This document shows, piece by piece, positions 1-4,136 of a stretch of 7,494 bases of DNA. Numbering within the stretch: the first letter of the stretch is position 1; each line of letters begins with the position of its first letter. The translations under genes and the position numbers were made by a program. The DNA is from Scatomonas sp963649395. GTDB lineage: Bacteria; Bacillota; Clostridia; Lachnospirales; Lachnospiraceae. Below the pieces are notes generated by a model, which worked only from the letters and a program-made list of their open reading frames with translations, was not told where the DNA came from and did not search any database. The stretch is taken from contig CAVJHW010000128.1 in assembly GCA_963649395.1 (NCBI GenBank), positions 1-7,494 of the forward strand. The letters are read 5' to 3'.

Positions 1-96
1 CATGGTGGAGGTTTCTTGGTGATTCCTGAAAAGGAAGTGCCGGAATTTAAGAAGCATCTGTCGCAAGATAGGTGCTTTTCTTATACTCATTTTTAA
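1..96 (+). CDS. C-terminal tail of an unidentified protein (5' truncated by window)
   Basis: Frame 1 is open from the first base to a TAA at 94-96 and gives 31 residues, beginning HGGGFLVIPEKEV and ending CFSYTHF. The frame is followed at once by a ribosome binding site (AAGGGAG near 98-104) for the phage portal fragment at 115, so the two were probably translated as neighbours in one phage transcript. I do not recognise the family. The short, charged tail has no catalytic motif or membrane segment. In HK97-type phages the gene before portal is usually the large terminase or a small accessory protein, and this tail does not look like a terminase C-terminus. Phage origin is inferred from position only. 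The upstream part is outside the window. Confidence 0.5.
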   Translation, partial: HGGGFLVIPEKEVPEFKKHLSQDRCFSYTHF

Positions 97-114
97 GAAG
101 GGAGCGTGATTTCT

Positions 115-297
115 ATGGGAATTTTATCTGGAATATTCAAGGCGAGAGACAAGCCCAGCAATGCCACTGCCGGTAGCGCCTACCGTTTTCTGTTCGGCGG
201 CTCCACCTCCGGCAAAGCGGTGACCGCTTTTGTGTTTAGAGAAACTTCCCGCAAGCAAAAAAAGACAACCTGGGATAATGCAGGTTGTTGCCACTGA
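115..297 (+). pseudogene. Phage portal protein, N-terminal fragment (truncated)
   Basis: The reading frame starts at ATG 115, about 10 bases after AAGGGAG (98-104). A GTG at 106 is in frame but sits almost on the ribosome binding site. The first ~37 residues (MGILSGIFKARDKP, then SAYRFLFGGSTSGKAV) match the well-known start of HK97-family portal proteins, which form the dodecameric ring through which DNA enters the capsid. Full-length members are roughly 400 residues or more. Here the expected continuation (an ERSAMQMTAVYSCVR-like segment) is absent after about position 225. The remaining ~23 codons read through a terminator hairpin on the other strand and end at TGA 295-297, so they are not portal sequence. 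This is therefore a broken gene: either the end of a decayed prophage or a deletion/rearrangement junction. The family call rests on recognition of the N-terminus, without a search. Confidence 0.72.
257..288 (-). terminator. Second (distal) Rho-independent terminator of the ferredoxin unit
   Basis: The inverted repeat ACAACCTG (265-272) / CAGGTTGT (281-288) forms a perfect 8-bp stem with an 8-base loop. On the minus strand it is followed by a run of seven T (complement of A257-263) after one C. It can only terminate minus-strand transcription. It lies 28 bp beyond the first terminator and acts as a backup. It overlaps the non-portal tail of the phage fragment, which helps show that this tail is not real coding sequence. 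Confidence 0.85.
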
Positions 298-316
298 GTC
301 ATCGCCTCCTTCCATC

Positions 317-349
317 AAAAAGCCTCTTGCATCACAGCAGCAAGAGGCT
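317..349 (-). terminator. First Rho-independent terminator after the ferredoxin gene
   Basis: AGCCTCTTGC (321-330) / GCAAGAGGCT (340-349) is a perfect 10-bp stem with a 9-base loop. Read on the minus strand it is followed by CTTTTTG-type sequence (complement of A317-320 plus the stem base). It lies about 73 bases after the stop codon of the minus-strand ferredoxin gene at 423. There is no T-run on the plus side, so it is not bidirectional. No gene is visible between 298 and 422. Confidence 0.85.
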
Positions 350-422
350 CAAAACGAGTGCATTGGCAGCAGGTCATTTGCCATACAGACCACATTTCCG
401 GTTCCTATCTCAACCTTCCTCT

Positions 423-1079
423 TCAGCCAAGTATCCTTCCGTCTGTGGAAATCGTCACAACCTGCCAGGGGATGTCCTTGCCACTCTGCTGCAGGGCTTT
501 GTTTGCCGCATAGGCCAGGCCTCCGCAGCAGGGAACCTCCATGCGAACTAGGGTCAAGCTCTTGATATCATTATTGCGAAGAATCTGGGTGAGCTTTTCA
601 GAATAATCTATACCATCCAGCTTGGGACACCCCACAAGAGTGATATGTCCTTTGATAAATTGCTCATGAAATGCGGCATAGGCATAAGCCGTGCAATCGG
701 CGGCAATGAGGAGATCCGCCCCCTCATAATAAGGCGCACTCACCGGGACAAGTTTAATCTGTACAGGCCACTGCGACAATTGACTAACCGGCTTCACATA
801 GGAAATCTCCTGCATCATTTTCTTCGTGTTTTTCTGCTGGTTTTTCTTCTTATTCTCCGCAACGGCCTTTTCGTCATAGGCAGCCGCTTCACGCTCCACA
901 AAACGTATGGCCCCGGTGGGACAAGTGGGCAGACAATCTCCCAGCCCATCACAATAGTCATCCCGCATCAGCCTGGCCTTGCCCTCCACCATGGCGATGG
1001 CCCCCTCGTGGCAGGCGGCGGCGCAGGCACCGCAGCCGTTGCATTTATCCTGATTAATCTCAATCACTCTTCTTTTCAT
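423..1079 (-). CDS. Dicluster 4Fe-4S ferredoxin with uncharacterised C-terminal Cys domain
   Basis: A 218-residue soluble, probably cytoplasmic electron-transfer protein. The N-terminal ferredoxin domain (about 5-60) binds two [4Fe-4S] clusters. Ligand set 1 is C13-x2-C16-x2-C19-x3-C23, with His rather than the usual Pro after the last Cys. Set 2 is the expanded C43-x5-C49-x3-C53-P (CDGLGDC). A Lys/Asn/Gln-rich hinge (about 76-90) leads to a second domain of ~125 residues with C129, C151 (in GCPKLD), and a vicinal pair in VPCCGG (184-187). These could bind another metal or form a redox pair, but I know no named function for this half. The start is clear: AAGGAGGT lies 7 bases before ATG (minus, 1085-1092). 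The gene has its own promoter and possible Crp/Fnr-type site just upstream and two terminators downstream. Ferredoxins of this layout occur near hybrid-cluster protein (hcp) genes in anaerobic Bacillota, as far as I recall. No hcp is in the window, so that role is conjecture. Confidence 0.88.
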   Translation of the reverse strand: MKRRVIEINQDKCNGCGACAAACHEGAIAMVEGKARLMRDDYCDGLGDCLPTCPTGAIRFVEREAAAYDEKAVAENKKKNQQKNTKKMMQEISYVKPVSQLSQWPVQIKLVPVSAPYYEGADLLIAADCTAYAYAAFHEQFIKGHITLVGCPKLDGIDYSEKLTQILRNNDIKSLTLVRMEVPCCGGLAYAANKALQQSGKDIPWQVVTISTDGRILG

Positions 1080-1117
1080 AACCCTACCTCCTTGCTCTTT
1101 CGCTCATTCTGTTATAA

Positions 1118-1168
1118 TATATTCTATTATAATACAATAAGTCTCATATGTTTGTTGAATTTTCAACA
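1118..1168 (-). promoter_or_regulatory. Ferredoxin promoter with Crp/Fnr-type class II palindrome
   Basis: On the minus strand a perfect TATAAT -10 box lies at 1126-1131, which would start transcription near 1119. There is no good TTGACA-type -35 at 17 bp. Instead a perfect 16-bp palindrome, TGTTGAAAATTCAACA, occupies 1153-1168. Its centre (1160.5) is exactly 32 bp from the centre of the -10 box (1128.5), about -41.5 from the predicted start, which is where class II Crp/Fnr activators bind and replace the -35 contact. The half-sites (TGTTGA/TCAACA, 4-bp spacer) differ from Escherichia coli FNR (TTGAT-N4-ATCAA), so a different Crp/Fnr subgroup would be needed. The sequences and spacing are seen directly. 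The regulator type is inferred. Confidence 0.55.
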
Positions 1169-1194
1169 CGGAGGTTCTTTTAAAAATATCTCTG

Positions 1195-1962
1195 CTACCC
1201 CTTCCCCTGTTCGATGGCTTCCGCTTCTTCTTCAGAGGCCATCTTCAGATCATAGGTGTCAAAATTCGCCTCCGTGGGGAGCTGCATTTCTATCCGCGAT
1301 ATCTTATCCATCCGAACATGGCCCTCCCGCAGCTTCATGTCAAAGACATGTCCCCCCTTTGTGCGATCCTCCGACAGGAAATGCAGATGCCAGCCCGGCA
1401 GGTTGAATCCATCCATATAGTTGGGGAAATAGAGGCATATGACCGTTCCTCTTATGTGCTCAAACTGGAAGGAATATTGTGTCGTGCGCAACAGTTCCTT
1501 CAGGCTGACATGCTGGGATCTTCTCGTGGGGAGCTCAGACCGGGCATCGATCCAATCAAAAATACCATCTATGCGAACCAGGTGCATACTGTTCAGACCA
1601 AAATCTTCTTCAATCTTATTGTTCAGCTCTCGCACCAGCCAATCCTTATTATCCATTTGCCCCCAGTCCCAGGACCTGCTGCCCAGCAGCCGAGTCACAA
1701 CAGCAAAGGGAACCCCGGCCTCCGCCTTCCCCTCACTGACACTGCCATCGGAACCGGCTCGATAACAATGTCCGTCCAGGACAATCATCTCCCCGTCCAG
1801 ATCCTCGAAGGTACCCAGTCCCGTATCTCCATGGGACAAGAGCTCTCCTACGGATATCACTTTTCGAATATAGCCCAGCGTAAGGGCTTGCAACGTCGAC
1901 ACCTGATAGAGGCAAGACTCTGGAATTGCAGGTTCGTATTCCGTCTTCTTTTTTTCTTCCAT
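1195..1962 (-). CDS. budA: Alpha-acetolactate decarboxylase (EC 4.1.1.5)
   Basis: This 255-residue protein converts 2-acetolactate to acetoin and CO2. The reaction draws pyruvate-derived acetolactate away from valine/leucine synthesis into the acetoin/butanediol route and limits acid production. Family hallmarks are LYQVSTLQAL (18-27), the GELLSHGDTGLGTFEDLDGE block (39-58), VRIDGIFDWIDARSELP (129-145), and the metal-site segment WHLHFLSEDRTKGGHV. In that segment H192, H194 and H205 match the three zinc-ligand histidines of the Bacillus brevis enzyme, and E58 is a likely further ligand. Length is normal (family about 230-290). There is no signal peptide, so it is cytoplasmic. The C-terminus is acidic (SEEEAEAIEQ). 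The start ATG has GAGGAGAAGGG upstream, with AAGGG about 10 bases away. It is the first gene on its strand after a 146-base structured leader. The next gene (ferredoxin) begins 115 bp downstream with its own promoter, and I see no convincing terminator between them, so read-through is possible. Synonyms are alsD/aldB. No acetolactate synthase gene is in the window. Confidence 0.95.
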   Translation of the reverse strand: MEEKKKTEYEPAIPESCLYQVSTLQALTLGYIRKVISVGELLSHGDTGLGTFEDLDGEMIVLDGHCYRAGSDGSVSEGKAEAGVPFAVVTRLLGSRSWDWGQMDNKDWLVRELNNKIEEDFGLNSMHLVRIDGIFDWIDARSELPTRRSQHVSLKELLRTTQYSFQFEHIRGTVICLYFPNYMDGFNLPGWHLHFLSEDRTKGGHVFDMKLREGHVRMDKISRIEMQLPTEANFDTYDLKMASEEEAEAIEQGKG

Positions 1963-2019
1963 ACTCTATTTTCCCTTCTCCTCATGTTTTGTGACCACTT
2001 CATCCTCATTGAGGGGCGT

Positions 2020-2095
2020 GTCCGAAAGCCCTTCCCCCACCGACATGCTCCTCAAGGGACTAGCGTTGCGTCGCAAGCATGTCGTGGGCTCAGAC
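2020..2095 (-). ncRNA. Structured 5' leader / palindromic element before acetolactate decarboxylase
   Basis: This segment lies between the predicted decarboxylase start site (~2108) and its ribosome binding site, and folds as nested inverted repeats. The outer arms are GTCCGAAAGCCC (2020-2031) with GGGCTCAGAC (2086-2095), allowing a 2-base bulge and one G-U pair. The inner arms CGACATGCT (2041-2049) and AGCATGTCG (2076-2084) are a perfect 9-bp match. A small TTGCG/CGCAA hairpin sits at 2066-2076. A competing pairing is available: AGCCCTT (2027-2033) with AAGGGACT (2054-2061). It may be a regulatory leader or a dispersed REP-like repeat. It matches no riboswitch I know, and there is no U-run, so it is not a simple terminator. 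A hairpin of similar design precedes tgt. Confidence 0.5.
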
Positions 2096-2114
2096 TTTTG
2101 ACACTGTAACCAAT

Positions 2115-2143
2115 ATTATAACAGAGATAAGTCCCGGGGTAAA
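2115..2143 (-). promoter_or_regulatory. Acetolactate decarboxylase promoter
   Basis: On the minus strand, -35 TTTACC (2138-2143) and a perfect -10 TATAAT (2115-2120) are separated by 17 bp. The -10 is preceded by TGT, giving an extended -10 (TG-N). The predicted start is near 2108, giving a leader of about 146 bases that carries the nested hairpin at 2020-2095. It is a good sigma-A-type match and no other minus-strand candidate nearby is as good. Confidence 0.65.
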
Positions 2144-2149
2144 TGGCAA

Positions 2150-2199
2150 CCCGGCGGCCAGCTGGCTTTCCTTCCGGGGAGGCGGTGGGTTCCGCCGGG
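2150..2199. repeat. GC-rich inverted repeat between divergent promoters
   Basis: CCCGGCGG (2150-2157) and CCGCCGGG (2192-2199) are perfect complements around a 34-bp interior. The interior contains its own palindrome GCCAGCTGGC (2157-2166). A competing short hairpin pairs GGCGG (2181-2185) with CCGCC (2192-2196). No T-run follows on either strand, so this is not a normal terminator. It sits upstream of both the decarboxylase and yajC promoters. I see no gene in this stretch. Its function is unknown, and the local GC richness alone could produce part of the symmetry. Confidence 0.4.
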
Positions 2200-2218
2200 A
2201 GGGTGATTCAAAAAGTAC

Positions 2219-2247
2219 TTGCGCATTATAGGCGGATTGTGTATTAT
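2219..2247 (+). promoter_or_regulatory. Probable yajC promoter
   Basis: -35 TTGCGC (2219-2224) and -10 TATTAT (2242-2247) are separated by 17 bp. The -10 matches five of six consensus bases and the -35 is weak (TTG only). The predicted start is near 2254, giving an untranslated leader of about 94 bases. The weak -35 and the overlapping palindrome immediately downstream suggest control by a regulator. Confidence 0.5.
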
Positions 2248-2250
2248 GTT

Positions 2251-2272
2251 ACTAGTGTACCGATACACTGGT
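2251..2272. promoter_or_regulatory. Operator-like palindrome at the yajC start site
   Basis: Arms ACTAGTGTA (2251-2259) and TACACTGGT (2264-2272) flank CCGA and are symmetric at eight of nine positions. The repeat starts 4 bp after the -10 box and covers the predicted transcription start, a classic place for a dimeric repressor to block initiation. Size and symmetry would suit a TetR- or MarR-type dimer, but no regulator gene is in the window. In RNA the same bases could form a 9-bp hairpin near the 5' end, which might instead protect the transcript. Confidence 0.45.
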
Positions 2273-2347
2273 TTTGAGACGGGTGTTTATGTGCAGACAG
2301 AAGAATAGATACCTGTCGCACAATATGGAAGCAGGAGGAGATAAGGA

Positions 2348-2704
2348 ATGACATTTGCAAGTAACAGCGCCTCGACAGCCGGCGGCGGCATGAGTATGAT
2401 CATCATGATGGTGGCCTTGATTGCCCTGATGTATTTTATGATGATCCGTCCTCAGAAGAAGGAACAGAAAAGGATGCAGGCCATGCTTTCCGCTCTGGAG
2501 ATCGGTGATGCGGTAGTGACCAACAGCGGCTTCTACGGCGTGATCATCGATATCACAGAGGATGACGTAATCGTTGAATTCGGCAATAATAAGAATTGCA
2601 GAATTCCCATGCGCAAGGCAGCTATCGCCCAGGTAGAGAAGCCGGAGGAAGCAGCCGCAGCCAAGGAATCCGATACCAAATCTGTAGATACCAAGAAGAA
2701 ATAA
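2348..2704 (+). CDS. yajC: Preprotein translocase accessory subunit YajC
   Basis: A 118-residue small membrane protein of the SecDF-YajC complex, which assists SecYEG-dependent export. A Ser/Ala/Gly-rich N-terminus (1-14) precedes a single membrane helix (about 15-33, IIMMVALIALMYFMM). The family signature follows at the cytosolic face: IRPQKKEQKRMQAML (33-47), then GDAVVTNSGFYGVI and DDVIVEFGNNKNCRIPM of the small beta-barrel domain. The C-terminus is a low-complexity Ala/Glu/Lys tail (about 96-118). Length is normal for the family. The start is fixed by GGAGGAG at 2334-2340, 7 bases before ATG. In many bacteria yajC lies beside tgt on the same strand. Here the two are adjacent but convergent, sharing a terminator. 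No secD or secF is present in the window. Confidence 0.94.
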   Translation: MTFASNSASTAGGGMSMIIMMVALIALMYFMMIRPQKKEQKRMQAMLSALEIGDAVVTNSGFYGVIIDITEDDVIVEFGNNKNCRIPMRKAAIAQVEKPEEAAAAKESDTKSVDTKKK

Positions 2705-2712
2705 ATAACCAA

Positions 2713-2764
2713 AGCCGACGGTAACTCCTCGCACATCTGTGCCAGGCAGTTGCCGTCGGCTTTT
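2713..2764. terminator. Long terminator hairpin between convergent yajC and tgt
   Basis: AGCCGACGGTAACT (2713-2726) pairs with AGTTGCCGTCGGCT (2748-2761) in a 14-bp stem with one G-U pair. Inside it a second hairpin forms from GCACA/TGTGC (2731-2742). On the plus strand the stem runs into TTTT (2761-2764) followed by more T-rich sequence, a good terminator for yajC. On the minus strand the stem runs into CTTTGGTTATTTATTT, a weaker but plausible terminator for tgt. A shared bidirectional terminator fits the convergent layout. Confidence 0.85.
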
Positions 2765-2794
2765 CTTATTCTTATTCTTATTCTTATTCTTGTT
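2765..2794. repeat. Hexanucleotide tandem repeat over the tgt stop codon
   Basis: Four perfect CTTATT units (2765-2788) and a variant CTTGTT (2789-2794) lie head to tail. On the minus strand they read GAATAA repeats in the tgt frame: the variant gives Glu-Gln, and the first TAA (2784-2786) is the tgt stop. Three more in-frame TAA codons follow at every second codon. Unit gain or loss by slippage would leave the Tgt protein essentially unchanged, since a hexamer keeps the frame and always brings a stop. Confidence 0.9.
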
Positions 2795-3929
2795 CCTCCC
2801 CGGCTCGGAAGCCCTCCAGCTTATCCTTCTTATAGGCGGCGAATCTTCCCTCCTCCAGGGCAGCCCGGATCTCTTCCATCATGGTATTGTAGAAGTAGAG
2901 ATTGTGGAGGACGCACAGGCGCATGCCCAGCATCTCCTTGGCCTTGAGCAGGTGGCGGATGTAGGCCCGGGAGTAGCGGCGACAGGCGGGACAGCCGCAG
3001 CCCTCCTGGATGGGACGGGTATCCAGCTCAAAGCGGGCGTTCAGAAGATTTAATTTCCCCTGATTGGTATATACATGACCGTGGCGACCGTTGCGGCTGG
3101 GATAGACGCAGTCAAAGAAGTCTACCCCCCGCTCTACCCCCTCCAGGATATTGGCAGGGGTTCCCACTCCCATGAGATAGGTGGGCTTATCCTGGGGCAG
3201 GAAGGGAACCGTCTCTTCCAGAATATGATACATTTCCTCGTGGGTCTCTCCCACCGCCAGTCCTCCCACCGCATAGCCGTCCAGCTCCATCTGGCTGATC
3301 CTTTTGGCATGTTCCTTGCGGATATCGGCATAGATGGCCCCCTGGTTGATGCCAAAGAGCAGCTGATGGGGGTTGATGGTATCTTCCCGCCGGTTCAGCT
3401 CCTCCATCTTGGTCTTGCAGCGAGCCAGCCAGCGGGTGGTCCGGTCTACGGAATTCTGCACATAAGTCCGGTCCGCCACGCTGGAGGGGCACTCATCGAA
3501 GGCCATGGCGATGGTGGAAGCCAGGTTGGACTGGATTTGCATACTCTCCTCCGGTCCCATAAAGATCTTCCTTCCATCGATATGGGAGTGGAAATAAACC
3601 CCCTCCTCCTTAATCTTTCGAAGGCTGGCCAGGGAAAAGACCTGGAAGCCCCCGGAATCGGTTAAAATAGGCTTGTTCCAGGACATGAACCGGTGGAGAC
3701 CTCCCAGCTTCTTCACCACCTCATCCCCCGGACGTACATGGAGATGGTAGGTATTGGATAACTCCACCTGGGTACGGATACCTTCCAGATCCTCGGTGGA
3801 TACCGCTCCCTTAATGGCAGCCACCGTTCCCACATTCATGAACACCGGGGTCTGGATGACCCCATGTACCGTATGGAATTCTGCCCGCTTGGCACGGCCT
3901 TCCGTCTTCAATAGCTTATAGAAACTCAT
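2784..3929 (-). CDS. tgt: tRNA-guanine transglycosylase (EC 2.4.2.29)
   Basis: A 381-residue cytoplasmic enzyme that swaps guanine 34 in the GUN anticodon of Asp, Asn, His and Tyr tRNAs for a queuosine precursor (preQ1 in most bacteria). Visible motifs are DSGGFQVFSL with the general-acid Asp (D91), MAFDECPS around D145, GGLAVGE (222-228) at the base pocket, and FDCVYPSRNGRHGH with nucleophile D273. The C-terminal zinc site is C311-x-C313-x2-C316 with H342. Relative to Zymomonas mobilis Tgt, D273 and the zinc ligands keep one constant offset (D280, C318, C320, C323, H349), so the catalytic core is complete. Val after GGLA is the residue usual in preQ1-specific bacterial enzymes. Length is normal for the family. 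The start ATG has AGAGG about 10 bases upstream. Transcription is from its own strong promoter with a hairpin-bearing leader. No queuosine synthesis gene (queA, queC-F) is nearby in this window. The stop lies within a hexamer repeat. Confidence 0.97.
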   Translation of the reverse strand: MSFYKLLKTEGRAKRAEFHTVHGVIQTPVFMNVGTVAAIKGAVSTEDLEGIRTQVELSNTYHLHVRPGDEVVKKLGGLHRFMSWNKPILTDSGGFQVFSLASLRKIKEEGVYFHSHIDGRKIFMGPEESMQIQSNLASTIAMAFDECPSSVADRTYVQNSVDRTTRWLARCKTKMEELNRREDTINPHQLLFGINQGAIYADIRKEHAKRISQMELDGYAVGGLAVGETHEEMYHILEETVPFLPQDKPTYLMGVGTPANILEGVERGVDFFDCVYPSRNGRHGHVYTNQGKLNLLNARFELDTRPIQEGCGCPACRRYSRAYIRHLLKAKEMLGMRLCVLHNLYFYNTMMEEIRAALEEGRFAAYKKDKLEGFRAGEEQE

Positions 3930-3967
3930 CTAATTTCTTCCTCTTCTCTCTATTTGGCGCTTGCGTC

Positions 3968-4004
3968 AGCCCCACGAAATGCCAGGCATTTTGGTGGTTG
4001 GGCT
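3968..4004 (-). ncRNA. Hairpin in the tgt 5' leader
   Basis: The perfect 15-base palindrome AAATGCC-A-GGCATTT (3977-3991) is extended by CCAC/GTGG and then AGCC/GGCT pairing, with small bulges, out to 3968 and 4004. It lies between the predicted tgt start site (~4019) and the ribosome binding site. I looked for a preQ1 riboswitch, the usual control for queuosine genes, and did not see its conserved core. Arms of the form AGCCC-CCAC ... GTGG-GGCT around an ATGC-type centre resemble the decarboxylase leader at 2020-2095, so both may be copies of one dispersed palindromic element. There is no T-run, so it is not a terminator. Confidence 0.5.
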
Positions 4005-4025
4005 TGATCCGCTGCCGCATGTTTC

Positions 4026-4055
4026 ATAGTATGCCAATGGCCGCCCTTCTGTCAA
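4026..4055 (-). promoter_or_regulatory. tgt promoter
   Basis: On the minus strand, a perfect -35 TTGACA (4050-4055) and -10 TACTAT (4026-4031, five of six) are 18 bp apart. The predicted start is near 4019, leaving a leader of about 90 bases. It is the best sigma-A match in the window and suggests steady expression. It stands back-to-back with the activase promoter, 17 bp between the two -35 boxes. Confidence 0.75.
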
Positions 4056-4072
4056 GAAGATAAATGTCCCTG

Positions 4073-4101
4073 TTGTATTTGAGAAAATCTTGTCGTATAA
4101 T
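4073..4101 (+). promoter_or_regulatory. Promoter of the large activase gene
   Basis: A perfect -10 TATAAT (4096-4101) lies 17 bp after a weak -35 TTGTAT (4073-4078). A second TTGAGA (4079-4084) is too close to serve. The predicted start is near 4108, giving a leader of only about 29 bases before the ATG. The weak -35 leaves room for an activator, but no clear palindrome is seen between the two divergent promoters. Confidence 0.6.
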
Positions 4102-4136
4102 CATAGGAAGCGACGAATTAGGAGATTAAAAGATAT

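Noticed and set aside
1153..1168. Classic FNR box (TTGAT-N4-ATCAA) before the ferredoxin gene
   Set aside because: TTGA and TCAA are separated by 4 bases rather than 6 and the inner bases differ, so it was reported only as a Crp/Fnr-like palindrome.
645..2109. Long plus-strand open frames (645-1406 and 1318-2109) opposite the ferredoxin and decarboxylase genes
   Set aside because: They are antisense shadows: the minus-strand proteins show clear family motifs, while these have no recognisable domain, no good ribosome binding site and no consistent promoter.
2098..2126. Perfect TTGACA on the plus strand at 2098-2103
   Set aside because: No acceptable -10 at 16-18 bp. The TATTAT-like sequence that follows is too close and is the complement of the decarboxylase -10.
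2181..2199. GGTGGGTTCCGCC looked like the T-box antiterminator sequence GGGTGGNACCGCG
   Set aside because: The conserved spacing and bases do not match. There is no specifier loop, no terminator with a U-run, and no amino-acid gene directly downstream.
2289..2351. 20-codon reading frame (ATG at 2289) that overlaps the yajC start by ATGA
   Set aside because: No credible ribosome binding site, very short, and the peptide contains the translated yajC ribosome binding site. A leader peptide is possible but unsupported.
3930..4020. preQ1 riboswitch in the tgt leader
   Set aside because: Neither the short class I aptamer core nor its A-rich tail is visible. The only structure is a simple long hairpin.
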